From assembly GCA_022432975.1 (NCBI GenBank), contig CM039502.1, positions 2,470,375-2,534,374 of the forward strand: a DNA stretch of 64,000 nt, read 5' to 3'. The notes under the pieces are model-generated. The model made no database searches and was not told the origin of the DNA. It saw only the letters and a program-made list of their open reading frames with translations. The translations under genes and the position numbers were made by a program. This DNA comes from Begonia masoniana (lineage: Eukaryota > Streptophyta > Magnoliopsida > Cucurbitales > Begoniaceae). Positions 22,019 through 34,903 of this stretch are shown here, in pieces (the first letter of the stretch is position 1; the number at the start of each line of letters is the position of its first letter).

Positions 22019-22861
22019 TCATTTTGTTTTTCACCCCAGAGTTTGATGTTCAAATTAAACTTTTTCCTATATATTATTTGTTAAAATATGTTGTGATCTA
22101 AATTTTAGTTGGAGTGGGTTGGATCATATTTAATATTAAAATTTTTATGTTAACCTATATATTTCTACTTAAATATCAAAATTTATTGTATTTTTATTTG
22201 ATCATAATGAATTATTCATATACTGTAGTTTTTTCTCGTAAGAATTTTCTACATAAATCTTGGCATCCCTTGTTTTTCGAGTGTTTTTGTTTTTCTATTC
22301 GTGTTTGATTTTTAACATTATTAGTATATATTTTAGAGGATGAATTGAAATAATCTTACAAATTAAGAACAACAATGATAATGTCTTCTAGTGAATGATA
22401 ATGTCTTCTAGTGACAAAGTGAGACGTAGAAATAATAATAATTATGAATAGTAAGAATCATCATATTTCTTTGAAGATAATAATAATATAATTGAATTCA
22501 TCGTAATAATGTTACGTCTACTCTCAAATTTTTTTGTTGACATATCAAATACATATTAAGTAAAGTTAAAGTGTAATTAATGTAATAATTACTTTTTATA
22601 ATTTATTATATTAATTATATAAATATTTATTTCACATAAATTTTTTTAAAAATAAAATAAGTGATTAAAAGTATCATTACTCTTCTTTTAAATGGACAAA
22701 TTGTCAAATCCATCTTTGTTTATTTATTTTAGTTATATTTATCGTCCATTATTTTTATGGTTCCTAAGAATTAAATAATTGATTTTCTCCGTGTCAATTA
22801 TTAAAAAAAAAAAAAAAAAAAAATCTTGGCACTCATTTATTTTTAATTAATTATCAATTAT
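22019..22861. repeat. AT-rich intergenic DNA with a MITE-like copy
   Basis: No gene. Positions 22503-22684 look like a diverged member of the AATAATGTTACGT MITE family: an inverted match at the ends and a TTGACATATC subterminal motif. A run of 21 A occupies about 22802-22822, just before the minisatellite. Confidence 0.45.
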
Positions 22862-23411
22862 CACAACATTTACAATTCGAAAAATTGATTACACAACATT
22901 TACAATTCGAAAAATTGATTACACAACATTTACAATTCGAAAAATTGATTACACAACATTTACAATTCGAAAAATTGATTACACAACATTTACAATTCGA
23001 AAAATTGATTACACAACATTTACAATTCGAAAAATTGATTACACAACATTTACAATTCGAAAAATTGATTACACAACATTTACAATTCGAAAAATTGATT
23101 ACACAACATTTACAATTCGAAAAATTGATTACACAACATTTACAATTCGAAAAATTGATTACACAACATTTACAATTCGAAAAATTGATTACACAACATT
23201 TACAATTCGAAAAATTGATTACACAACATTTACAATTCGAAAAATTGATTACACAACATTTACAATTCGAAAAATTGATTACACAACATTTACAATTCGA
23301 AAAATTGATTACACAACATTTACAATTCGAAAAATTGATTACACAACATTTACAATTCGAAATTACACAACATTTACAATTCGAAAAATTGATTACACAA
23401 CATTTACAATT
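22862..23411 (+). repeat. 30-bp minisatellite, about 18-19 units
   Basis: A head-to-tail array with a 30-bp unit containing CACAACATTTACAATTCG and AAAAATTGATTA. The first 16 units are practically identical. One truncated 21-bp unit occurs near 23341-23361, and the final unit decays at 23411. Because 30 is divisible by 3 and one frame has no stop, the array reads as a repeated decapeptide ITQHLQFEKL. I treat this as a by-product of the unit length and see no promoter or homology to support a protein. Confidence 0.95.
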
Positions 23412-23771
23412 ATAACGTTATAATTAGCCATTAATATAATAATTCGAAAAGCTTGGGCCATCAATCATCAAACTAATTTGGCATCATAATCTAATCATGT
23501 AAATGATTTTTTTTTTTTTTAAATATAGCTGACAATAAATGAATATTCATATCTCCTCCATAATAGCTTCTAATTTGGGAACCAATGCTACACCGAATGT
23601 ACAACTACAAACACCAACAAGGAATATCAAGAGAATTTCAACAATATCCTAGAGATATGGTTATATAAATTGTCGGAGAAAAACAACATCGTATAACAAT
23701 TTGATCGCACAAAAACCTGGTAATCACAAGGCAACAACAGAGCAGGACCCGTTCTTTCCGAGGCCGAGGCC

Positions 23772-26700
23772 TTAACCCGAAGGGGTGTTATCAGCTTTGG
23801 ATTTTCCATGGCTGCTATGACTACAATGAGAGGAATGGACATGGCCCTGATGGCTACCATTGTTGCTTGAATTTATGTTCATTCCGATGTGGTTGGTTGC
23901 GTTGATTCGATGATGAGAATAAGAATTGCCGTTTTGCGTCGAGTTGCTCACCATATTTAGAAGTCCAATTCCCTCGGAGTGGGATGAATTTTCGTTATAC
24001 TCCACATCTTCGTTGTAGCCTTTGATCAAGAAATCCGAACAGTTCTTCTTGTGTCCGTGATCAAATGGATTTCTAAACCGTCCGCCTGGCCCTCTAAGGT
24101 AGCTATATCGCAACGCATTAGCCATCTCATTCGTCGTAATATTGCGAGATATCTGTGACAGTAAACATTCGTAAATAAGAGCTTTTCGGACTCGAACAAA
24201 AGCCACACCCAAAATACATCCCTCTATCATGTTGAAAAGAACCTATTCAAACCATGATTTCTTCTACGTTTTAGAGAAATTTGTTAACAAACATTACATT
24301 TTGTGAAAAGCTTGAGAAAAAGATTCATTGATGAAAAATAATAGTGCTTCCTTTTTATCTCCTTTCCTAGAAACCCGAAAAAAATGCCAGGAATTCGAAA
24401 TATCGTAAAAAAAAGGAGAGAACAATGAGAGAGCATTCATAAGGTTGACAGCTTTAGTTGAAAGTGAAATTATGATGTGTTGATCTTTAGGGTCTTGGGA
24501 GAGAGCTAGGCTGTCTTCTTTTCTACCACAAGTCACTTTTATTAGTTCTTTCTAGTCGAGGTGTTAAAATAAACCCGTTAAATGAGCAACCACCCAAACC
24601 AAACCAAACCAAAAAAGAATCCGATTTGGGAGCTTTAGCCGATTAAACCAGTCTGATTCGGCTCAAATTTCTAAGAACTGAGTTTGTTTGGGCACCACAC
24701 CAACCCAAAACTTCAGAAAAATATAAGATGATGAAATTATAACATTCAAGAATAAAACTGGTGTCTGCTAGAAACTCAAAAGTAGAAGATATAGGCACCT
24801 GAGAAGCTTGGACGACGGTTAAAACAGCGACGCCAAAGAAGAGGAAAAAATCGACAATTAGAAACGACATAGCACCGACATGGTGAGTAGCCGAATAGTT
24901 AAGCCATGATCCAAAAGAAGATGGAGAAGCTGAATCAGTCAATACCCCTGCAAGGAGAATGTTTCATTCAAACACATCAAGCCACAAATGAAGTCATACA
25001 ATACAATTTTAGATATAGATTGATCTCAAAGCCATTTGGAATCATACTTGCGAGAGTAACTGCACCAGTGATCATCATTGCCAAGACTTCAAGAACAAGA
25101 AACAAAAAGAAATCCCACTTGTTTTTCTGTTTCAAAGATCAAAAATTAATTCACAGACAAAATGTCAATCGGAAGTACCAAAATATTATGAAAACTGAGC
25201 AGGAATGAACAGAACATACATAGTTTTTGTACATAGTGGAAAAAAGAGCAAGTCTAACTTAAAAATAGCAGTTTTAGGAAGAGGGTAGCTTCTGGATTAG
25301 TCTATTTTTGCTTCTTAGAAAAGAAAATTTCACCCGGACAAATTTTCGATAAACGCAAACCTAAATTATTTACTAACTTTGGTTAGAAACAATGGATTGG
25401 CATGAAATTCCAAGTCAAACCTTGCCAATGCAATTTGATACCCAGGGACAATGATGATCGAATTGTTCGACACAACGATCACAAGTAGAACAGTGCTTCG
25501 CACGAAGAGGCCTGACAATCTGATAGCAAAATAGTTCTAAACATATTAGATGAAAATTGAAAAATGAACAATAAAAGATTAGAAAAGTCAAAAGGAGAGG
25601 AGACCTTGCATGTGGCACATAGCTGAGACCAATTTCCAGCCAGCAATGCAGGATTATTTATCTCAATCTTTAACAAAGGCTCCTATATAAAAGAATAAAA
25701 TACTTATAAACATGAACACAATCCACAACTTAAAACGACATAAACAATCAATGGTGAATTAGGGCCATTATATTTTATTTTTAGTCCAGAAATCACTTTA
25801 TACGGAATAATGTTCTCGAGTATTGTAATCAGACGCACGTCATCTTTCATACTCTGTGGGTCATGCACATTCAGTCTGATATAGCCTGGATCCTTGCTGC
25901 AGAAAGAAAATATGATTAGGTTAGTCATGCTTCTTTTTAGTATTAGTAAAAACAAGTATGAGCTGCCCATATTTGACGGGAAATCAATGATAAATAATCC
26001 TTAGCGAATATGGTATCTGAGCAGGAGTGCCCAAATAAAACTGTCATTTGCCACAGTTAAAGCAGAGATATAGACAATAGTCATTTCAAGATAATGTTGA
26101 ACAAAAGCAAATATAACAATAATACATGATCGGAAACTGACAGGAGAAAAAGAAAATCAATACCAAAATTGTCTATTATAATATAGAAAAAAGAGAAGGA
26201 AGAATAAGGTAGCCGTTAGAAATTGCCTGTAAATTACAATTCAAAGTATTGAGCTGTATATTTTGGTTTTGAGATATCAACTGAAAAGACGTGTTTGGGT
26301 GATTGAACTATACCTACTACATCTATAAAACATTACCAACCCCGCTGTTGCTAGAAAAACTCCCAACCAAGCAAAAAGCGTTGACCAAGCTGTTAGCTTT
26401 GGCAGATTCGGTGCTGTAGCAGGGGTGTGTAAAAAGAAACATTAAGCATAATCCAGACATAGATTTCAGTAAGTAATTTTGCACATAAAGTTCAAGAAAC
26501 ATACCCATGATGACTGAATGAGTATATATAACCAATAGCAAAAAAATCAAACACCATAAGATAGGTGCAAGTCCTAGTTTTGATATTTTCCCAAGCCGGT
26601 GGTTTCCACCACATCTGTTGCCGAGCAGCCTTCTAGCATTTCCCTGAAGAGCCAAGAATTAATAGATGAATATATCAAACTATTGCTAATATTATACTAA

Positions 26701-29161
26701 GTATGGTTGAAGGATGAAACACTTCAACTCTAACACATGTTCAAAGGGACTAATACCATCCTGCCTTGCAAGGAATAAATTATGATTCCATTAATAGACA
26801 GTGTCACAAAATATTTAGGTTCAAGACCTACGAGAAAAAATGCAACTTGTCGGTGATTCTTATCTGAAGCAAGTTGTGCTGGCGTAAGACCAGAGTTATC
26901 TGTCACCATCAAATCTTCTTTCTTTCCGGCCTGGACCAAAACCGTGCATGCTTCTAAGTTTCCCCTAATAGCAGCCCAATGGAGAGGAGTGCAGCCTGAA
27001 ATCATAAAGACACAGTCAAGAAGCATATTCTAACCCTAATTTTCAAACAAAAAAAGAGGGTGGGTCTCTTTTCACATCAATAATCATAAAAAATATACCT
27101 TCTTTGTCTTGGCGCCCTCTATAAGCATCCAGATATAACAAAGACGTATACAATCAGCAAAACCTTTATAAGCAGCCCTACATCAACAACAAAAGTGATT
27201 TATGCGATTTCAAACTGGTGAGATAAATCTGAACTAGCAATACAACTTGAAAAAGTAATCAATCAATGGACAAATTAAGGAGTAGTCAAAGTTCTATATA
27301 CCAGTGTAAAGGGCTCCGTCCATCGTTATCAGGAATATCAGGGTCTGCATTCCATTTTGAAACAACATGATATAGGAAAGATGTCTGCCCATATTGAGCT
27401 GCCACATGTGTTGCCTGTATTCAGTAAATATGATTATAATGAGTGTAAGATGTCAGCTTGTCAAGATAGGATTTTGTGCACCCTGCTGGCAATATATATA
27501 TATATATTATATTATATATATATTATATATATATAATTATTACTTTATATTTCGATACCTACTTTATTCACAAATGCATTTTTTATAAACCTTTCCATAT
27601 CAGAATATATCACCCAAAAGTAAACTTCAAGGTCTATTTAACCTGATAATCTTATGAAACGACACGCAGAAAAATGCTTGGGTTTCTATCCATTATTCTT
27701 ATCTATGATCATACTCCGCGACACATTTTCTTTACTAAGGACACTACAAGAAAGAAGTAAGGGTCAATAATAACCTGATAGCCATACATATCGGACATAC
27801 TGACACGAGCTCCTTCTTGAAGCATAAGCTCAGCAACTTGGATGGCTCCTCGAACTGCACTCCAATGCAATGATGTTTGCCCAGTATGATCAGCGGCATT
27901 TACATCTCCTCCATGCTGAAATCCAATAATAAATCAGCCCATGAAAATCCCTTCGATACGTTTTAAAACTTCGATCCATTTTAAAGGGTGAAATAAGCAT
28001 ATTCAAATGGCACTTTGAACTGGTCCTTTTGACAGATAACTGTGAGGGTTGGGCAGATTGCATGCACCTAGACTAATCTTACAAGCTTCAAATTTAATGA
28101 CCGGGTACGCCTCCAGTACCCCCTAAGGCCCCGTTTGGGGTTGCCGTTGAAATGTTTAAAAATGCTCATTTGACAATATGGATGCTATTTTAGTATTTGA
28201 TAAAACAAAAACTTTACCTTCGTTTTAAAAGCTACAACAATTTTGACAAACAGAAAAAATGTAACTTTTCAGATATGCTTACCTAACAACGTGGAAGTGG
28301 CTACAAAATATATATAATCTTATAAATTTATGAGCAATAACATTTAACCACCCACTTCCTGTCACTCTTTTTTGTATTTCTCTCTCTAAATTCTAATGTA
28401 CTTCTGTGTAATTTAACAATTGAATATCATAATTTGTCAATTATTATAATTGATAATCATTTTAAAAATTAATTTACCATTAGTTATTAAAGAAGCTACA
28501 ACAATACCAAACTAGCCCTGAGAGGACTCAAACTTCGGAACTCATTGGGGGGGCAGACAAACTTTAACAGACAAGCCATCGCTCAGGCCTTGAAGCTGGT
28601 TGTTAAGTGTTATTTCCATTTTCCTCACTTTTTACAGAAGATAGATATGCAGCAGGAGTGAAAATCAAATCAGCCCATTACCAAAAAAGTGAATTTTGAA
28701 CCCATAAAATGAAATGAAGGAAAGAGAACGCATAACGAACATTTAAATTAATCAAGACAAAGCATTACAAGCAGAAGGAGCACAGGAGAATCTATATTTG
28801 CAAATGAAGCAATGCATTGGAAATGGAGAAGCAAGTAACTCAATCGCAGTAAAGATCACAGAAACATAGAAAAAACAAAAAAAGAAACCTCAATTATGTA
28901 CTGGGCAGCTGCAGTCCGATTGTTAAGAGCAGCCCACTGAAGCGCATAATATCCCAACCCATCAGGCTCAGAAACAGAACATCCCTCGCACTCCACCAAT
29001 CTCCGTAGTTTCTCCAAATCCCCATAAGCCGCTGCCGTGTAAATATCGTTCCGCAACTCCTCGCCGCCCCCATCTACAACAGCAGCAGCAGCCGACGCCG
29101 CCGTCGTGGGCTCTTGATCGCGGGATTGAACCTCATCAACAACCTCAATTTCCGATGACAT
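23772..29161 (-). CDS. TIP1: Ankyrin-repeat DHHC protein S-acyltransferase (TIP1 / PAT24)
   Basis: Membrane palmitoyltransferase; Arabidopsis TIP1 is needed for root-hair and pollen-tube growth. Thirteen exons on the minus strand: 29161-28889, 27915-27775, 27414-27302, 27177-27099, 26995-26832, 26643-26505, 26413-26314, 25896-25839, 25682-25605, 25519-25421, 25126-25048, 24947-24799, 24152-23772. The N-terminal ankyrin repeats span about residues 30-255 ([37 protein letters not shown]). Next come two membrane segments, the Cys-rich domain with catalytic DHHC at about 403-406 ([11 protein letters not shown]), two further membrane segments, and the family tail [19 protein letters not shown]. 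The length of about 617 residues matches the family. Exon 4 is one base short: CGTCTTTGTTATATCTGG needs one more T to read [17 protein letters not shown], so as given the frame breaks here. Everything else is intact, which favours a sequence error over a dead gene. Confidence 0.93.
28030..28620 (-). mobile_element. Possible tRNA-derived SINE fragment split by a MITE (TIP1 intron 1)
   Basis: Read on the minus strand, 28620-28519 contains a box-B-like AGTTTGAGTCC, and 28124-28030 continues with GATTAGTCTAGGTGCATGCA, a motif resembling plant SINE tails. Between them, 28125-28518 is bounded by the imperfect inverted repeats AGGCCCCGTTTGGGGTTG and, inverted, AGGGCTAGTTTGGTATTG. These look like a MITE nested in the older repeat. 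No clear target duplication was found. The family call comes from memory and is uncertain. Confidence 0.4.
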
Positions 29162-29356
29162 TTCACCGCCAAAATAATTCCCTTTCCGCGGCGGGCAGTG
29201 AATTAGAGGATTCAGTCAGTTGACTTGATGGGGATTTTGTATTAAGAAAAAAGAAAAGGGATGTGGGCGTTCTAAGTTAATTTCCCGGGAAAGTGAGGGA
29301 AAAAGTTGGCATCTCCTCTTCCCTGGGTTGACTCGGCTGCACCATAAGAGGGCGAG

Positions 29357-29379
29357 CGAGAGAGAGAGAGAGAGAGAGA
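29357..29379. repeat. (GA)n microsatellite upstream of TIP1
   Basis: A pure GA/AG tract about 200 bp upstream of the TIP1 ATG, in its probable promoter or 5' UTR. GA tracts are common in plant core promoters. Confidence 0.85.
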
Positions 29380-29507
29380 TCTGTAAACCAGTGTCTAGGC
29401 TCCCTCTTGGGATATCCGTTACTTTCTTTATCCAATGATTATAATTATTTATTTAATATATGATGAAATTATCTTCTACATAATTTAAGTAAGATTGTTT
29501 GTTTTAT

Positions 29508-32321
29508 GGGAAATTACGGGTTTCGACCTCGAAGTAACCGGTTTTTTCGATTCAAACCTTAAAGTAAAATTTTTCACGATTCAAACCTTGAAGTATGGAA
29601 AAAGTTACAAAACAAACCTCGGCGGACGTCCTATTGACCGTCATCTGTTAATTTTGCCGTAGAACGGACGGTCTCTTGAAACAAGAGACAGTCCGTTCCA
29701 CAGAACGGACGGTCTCTTGTTTCAAGAGACAGTCTGTTCACAAGAGACAGTCCGTTCTCTATTTTTGCCTAGAACGGACACACCTTCTACCGTCCTCTCT
29801 TTATAAATTAATTTTAAAAAAATATCAAACAACATTGGATTTAATCGAAAATTTTATCACATGTTCATTATAATATGGAAACATAATCGGAAAATTTTCA
29901 TGATTTTATAACATTTGTATGATTTATTATAATTATTTTACGTATAATTTAAAAAATAATTCACTAAAATTACAATAATTCGTACAAGTGTTAGAAAATC
30001 ACGAAACTTTTCAGATTATCTTCTCATTATGTGGTGAATATGTGGTAAAAATTTTAAGTAAATGAAAGATCTTTTAATGAACGATACTAAACGATATTGG
30101 ATTTATTAAATATTTTTTAATAAATCCAATATCGTTTAGTATCGTTCATTAAAAGATCTTTCATTTACTTAAAATTTTTACCACATATTCACCACATAAT
30201 GAGAAGATAATCTGAAAAGTTTCGTGATTTTCTAACACTTGTACGAATTATTGTAATTTTAGTGAATTATTTTTTAAATTATACGTAAAATAATTATAAT
30301 AAATCATACAAATGTTATAAAATCATGAAAATTTTCCGATTATGTTTCCATATTATAATGAACATGTGATAAAATTTTCGATTAAATCCAATGTTGTTTG
30401 ATATTTTTTTAAATTAATTTATAAAGAGAGGACGGTGGAAGGTGTGTCCGTTCTAGGCAAAATTAGAGAACGGACTGTCTCTTGAAACAAGAGACCGTCC
30501 GTTCTGCGGAACGGACGGTCTCTTGTTTCAAGAGACAGTCTGTTCACAAGAGACAGTCCGTTCTCTATTTTTGCCTAGAACGGACACACCTTCCACCGTC
30601 CTCTCTTTATAAATTAATTTTAAAAAAATATCAAACAACATTGGATTTAATCGAAAATTTTATCACATGTTCATTATAATATGGAAAACATAATCGGAAA
30701 ATTTTCATGATTTTATAACATTTGTATGATTTATTATAATTATTTTACGTATAATTTAAAAATAATTCACTAAAATTACAATAATTCGTACAAGTATTAG
30801 AAAATCACGAAACTTTTCAGATTATCTTCTCATTATGTGGTGAATATGTGGTAAAAATTTTAAGTAAATGAAAGATCTTTTAATGAACGATACTAAACGA
30901 TATTGGATTTATTAAATATTTTTTTAATAAATCCAATATCGTTTAGTATCGTTCAGTAAAAGATCTTTCATTTACTTAAATTTTTACCACATATTCACCA
31001 CATAATGAGAAGATAATCTGAAAAGTTTCGTGATTTTCTAACACTTGTACAAATATTGTAATTTTAGTGAATTATTTTTTAAATTATACGTAAAATAATT
31101 ATAATAAATCATACAAATGTTATAAAATCATGAAAATTTTCCGATTATGTTTCCATATTATAATGAACATGTGATAAAATTTTCGATTAAATCCAATGTT
31201 GTTTGATATTTTTTTAAATTAATTTATAAAGAGAGAACGGTGGAAGGTGTGTCCGTTCTAGGCAAAATTAGAGAACGGACTGTCTCTTGTTTCAAGAGAC
31301 CGTCCGTTCTGCGGAACGGACTGTCTCTTGTTTCAAGAGACAGTCTGTTCACAAGAGACAGTCCGTTCTCTATTTTTGCCTAGAACGGACACACCTTCCA
31401 CCGTCCTCTCTTTATAAATTAATTTTAAAAAAATATCAAACAACATTGGATTTAATCGAAAATTTTATCACATGTTCATTATAATATGGAAAACATAATC
31501 GGAAAATTTTCATGATTTTATAACATTTGTATGATTTATTATAATTATTTTACGTATAATTTAAAAATAATTCACTAAAATTACAATAATTCGTACAAGT
31601 ATTAGAAAATCACGAAACTTTTCAGATTATCTTCTCATTATGTGGTGAATATGTGGTAAAAATTTTAAGTAAATGAAAGATCTTTTAATGAACGATACTA
31701 AACGATATTGGATTTATTAAATATTTTTTTAATAAATCCAATATCGTTTAGTATCGTTCAGTAAAAGATCTTTCATTTTTAATAAATCCAATATCGTTTA
31801 GTATCGTTCAGTAAAAGATCTTTCATTTACTTAAAATTTTTACCACATATTCACCACATAATGAGAAGATAATCTGAAAAGTTTCGTGATTTTCTAACAC
31901 TTGTACAAATTATTGTAATTTTAGTGAATTATTTTTTAAATTATACGTAAAATAATTATAATAAATCATACAAATGTTATAAAATCATGAAAATTTTCCG
32001 ATTATGTTTCCATATTATAATGAACATGTGATAAAATTTTCGATTAAATCCAATGTTGTTTGATATTTTTTTTAAATTAATTTATAAAGAGAGGACGGTG
32101 GAAGGTGTGTCCGTTCTAGGCAAAATTAGAGAACGGACTGTCTCTTGTTTCAAGAGACCGTCCGTTCTACGGCAAAATTAACAGAGGACGGTCAATAGGA
32201 CGTCCGCCGAGGTTTGTTTTATAACTTTTTCCATACTTCAAGGTTTGAATCGTGAAAAATTTTACTTTAAGGTTTGAATCGAAAAAACCGGTTACTTCGA
32301 GGTCGAAACCGGTAATTTCCC
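29508..32321. mobile_element. Non-autonomous Mutator-like element with long TIRs and nested hairpin units
   Basis: Flanked by a perfect 9-bp target-site duplication TTGTTTTAT (29499-29507 and 32322-32330), the hallmark of Mutator-like transposons. The terminal inverted repeats start GGGAAATTAC and match for about 190 bp with only a few mismatches, then continue into further inverted sequence. The interior is three tandem units of about 806 bp. Each unit is itself a near-perfect palindrome with arms of about 400 bp (centres near 30113, 30919 and 31725). Units are joined by GC-richer nodes built from GTCTCTTG and its complement (near 29660-29765, 30467-30570, 31272-31370 and 32130-32170). There is no transposase. 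Short ORFs at the nodes begin at non-ATG codons and recur only because the units repeat. Confidence 0.9.
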
Positions 32322-32330
32322 TTGTTTTAT

Positions 32331-34119
32331 ATTTAATTTATTAAAAATAATATTATATTTTTATTTCAACAATTAACATAACATTTATTAATTAATATAA
32401 TAATTAAAATAAAACAGTAATCCCCCGTTAAACTAACCGGACTGCTCGCCTGCTCGGTCTTTCTCTTTAACCTTTGGTTCAGATAGGGTCACTGCGCGTG
32501 CTGGATGAGGGCAGTTGGTCATCAAGAATGACTTGTGCCCCCTAATGTCCATTGTCCACCTAGCAAGAGGACGTTTGATCAAATGAAGGAATTTCTCCTT
32601 TCTGTAGCTTCCCTTTTGATGAACTTCACAAACTAAAGCAAATGACGAGGATGATGATCGAGACGATGAGGATTTCTTAAGTGGAGAAGAGGGAGATCCC
32701 GATGGCAATCTTGGCAAAGTAGATGACGAAGACGAAACGAGGAGGATGAAGAGGAAGATGTTCGTGTAGTTTTACTCAGTTTCTGTTAGTCTGATGATTT
32801 AGTTATATATATGAATGTCCTCTTTTTCTCAATGCACTGCCATGGTTTTTTCTCAAAACAGTGAAAGGTTTCTCGGGTTTTCATCATTACTGCAATCCCC
32901 GAACGGCCGAAGAAGTGGAATATTGGGAAAACCAAGAGTTATAACATTCATTCCCATACAATAACAACCAATATTCTTAAGATAGCTCAAGCATGAGTAA
33001 ATGGCTGCTCTAACATTCAATGTCGCGCGACACTAAGGAACGTCCTTTCTTAGTGTAGAGCCCTCGCTCTCACGCACTCACACTCTTTTACGGAACCCCC
33101 TCTAACATTTTATTACAACGGACAAAAGACTACGCAATCGAGTCACCAAAACTAAGTCCCTCCACCGATCCTCCCTCCTCTCTCTTTAGAAGGACTAATG
33201 GATCGATCGGAAAAAGGATTAGATGCCTTGATGACTCGAGTCTCCTACTATTGCTATTTATACACGAGTAGTGTGGTTGACAATGCCGGCCACTAGCCAT
33301 GACTAGATCTTAACAGCTACCAAGGAATAACATTGTCAGTTTCAAAGATATTTCAATCACCATTGAACAGACACTCGATGATGACAGATATCCTAAACAA
33401 TCGACAAGGTAACATGTTTGAGGTTCAAACCATGATCAGTTTAGGTTACATCTGAATAAGTTTCCTGTTTGGGATGTAAGAATTCAACTGCGACAGAAAT
33501 ATCAAAAGACGTTGAATTCACCTAACAATAAGTGAAATAGAGTAAGAATTAAGAAACTGTTCAGGATTCTCCAAGATTCTCTTACGAAGATACTCCAAAA
33601 TCCTCACTCAAAGATAATCCACAAACTTTACCCAATATTCAACAATCTTCACCATAATTATATTCGTTTTTCATTATTATAGAGATGTATATTTGTATAT
33701 GATTTATTTTCCTTCTTATGTAATTTATTTCCTATTGTAAAGATGTAAGAAATATTCTATAAATACAGTTTTCAAATCTTATCAGAAACAACTTCACCTC
33801 AGCTATCAAAGATTAATAGAACAGCAGAGTTTTGCAGGAGTTTGATGGATCCAAGGCAATTCATCTCGAATATACAGAGGAAAACAGTCAATTAGTTCTT
33901 ATCTTGATCAAGCACAAAACATGAAAGACATTAAATCATGAACTGCTGGTGAAAACGAAGAGCTAATACTTACTACGGCAACGACCCGGATCGAAAAATT
34001 GAGAAATTTTGAAGCGTTGGAGTAGTCAATTCCATTCTCCATCAACAAGTTCTCAGCGCTTCGTCGAAGCCATCGAAGAAGAGATTCTCTTAGCGGTTAC
34101 GTGTTCTAGGGCAGCGGCG
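32331..34119. other. Intergenic region, no supported gene; possible LTR remnant
   Basis: A minus-strand open frame at 32433-32717 has a TTG rather than an ATG at its start and no recognisable homology, so it is not called. Positions about 33470-33850 have the feel of a retrotransposon LTR (AT-rich, CTATAAATACAG near 33756, then a CA-rich stretch), but I found no partner or target duplication. The right end should contain the CDC26 3' UTR. Confidence 0.4.
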
Positions 34120-34350
34120 TCAGGAAGGCGGAGCTTTAAATCCACCTTCATTCCTAAGATTCGAAGAGGAAATGCCGAGTCGGTGAGATCTGGAGGATGA
34201 ATCTTTGTTGCGGTCGAGGTGGTGAAGAACACCGGCCACAGCAGAAGTTCGGGCGGCGGCGGCTGACGCAGCAGCACGCTTCCGGGCTTCTTCGAGCTCT
34301 TCTTTATCTTCGATTTGAACGTCGATCGTGCTTGGTTTTCGCCTCAACAT
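34120..34350 (-). CDS. CDC26: Anaphase-promoting complex subunit CDC26
   Basis: A single-exon gene of 76 codons. CDC26 is a small structural subunit of the APC/C ubiquitin ligase; its N-terminus binds the TPR subunit CDC16/APC6. The protein begins MLRRKPSTIDVQIEDKEELE, the conserved CDC26 N-terminus. It continues with an Ala-rich helix and the plant motif LLHHLDRN-like (VLHHLDRNKD), followed by a Ser-rich tail with RLGISS. The start is the ATG at 34350. It lies head to head with the XTH remnant, about 550 bp away. The call rests on the N-terminal motif, which is short but distinctive. Confidence 0.8.
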   Translation of the reverse strand: MLRRKPSTIDVQIEDKEELEEARKRAAASAAAARTSAVAGVLHHLDRNKDSSSRSHRLGISSSNLRNEGGFKAPPS

Positions 34351-34903
34351 TTGATCCGTCGGAGCTCAAGAGCACAAAATCGGAGAGAATCGAACCTGAC
34401 TTTTTTCCGACACTGCTTCTACAACCAAGGCGAACTCTTGTACAATAGCCCCGCAATGGAAATCACTTAACAAACGTTATCTTAGAGAACCCTTTCTCAC
34501 TCACGAGCTTTTTTTCTTGTGATAGCAATTTTGATTCACGTGATTTTCACGCACGCAATTATACACTCGACTTTGAAAATAATCTCACTCAAACTGTGTC
34601 TTCTAATCTTAGCTTGATCAAATCTCTTCCGTTCGAGTTTTTTCCTCTCGAGTCGTAAGATGTTATTTTAAGTATAGTATCGAACGTGACAAGTTTCACC
34701 GTAAACTTCGATAATGATCAAAAACAATCGTAATGTATAGATAATGAGCAATTTACCAATACCATGTCATTTTCCATTAAAATGACCCGTTTTCGTCACG
34801 TGTCTTATTTTACTACACAATATTGCCCCTGCATTGCGTCTGTTTTGCCTGGGTCACTTTCTTTTATATTGCAGCTTAAGAAATCTTTTAATGGCGATTG
34901 CAG

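Noticed and set aside
22862..23415. A CRISPR-like array or a repeat protein gene
   Set aside because: The units are contiguous, without spacers, in a plant genome. The ORF is open only because the unit length is a multiple of three, and there is no homology or promoter.
29676..31484. Three similar 65-residue ORFs
   Set aside because: They start at TTG, lie in the repeated nodes of the palindromic element, and resemble no protein.
32433..32717. A 94-residue minus-strand ORF
   Set aside because: It starts at TTG, has Ser-rich low-complexity sequence, no homologue I recognise and no flanking exon.
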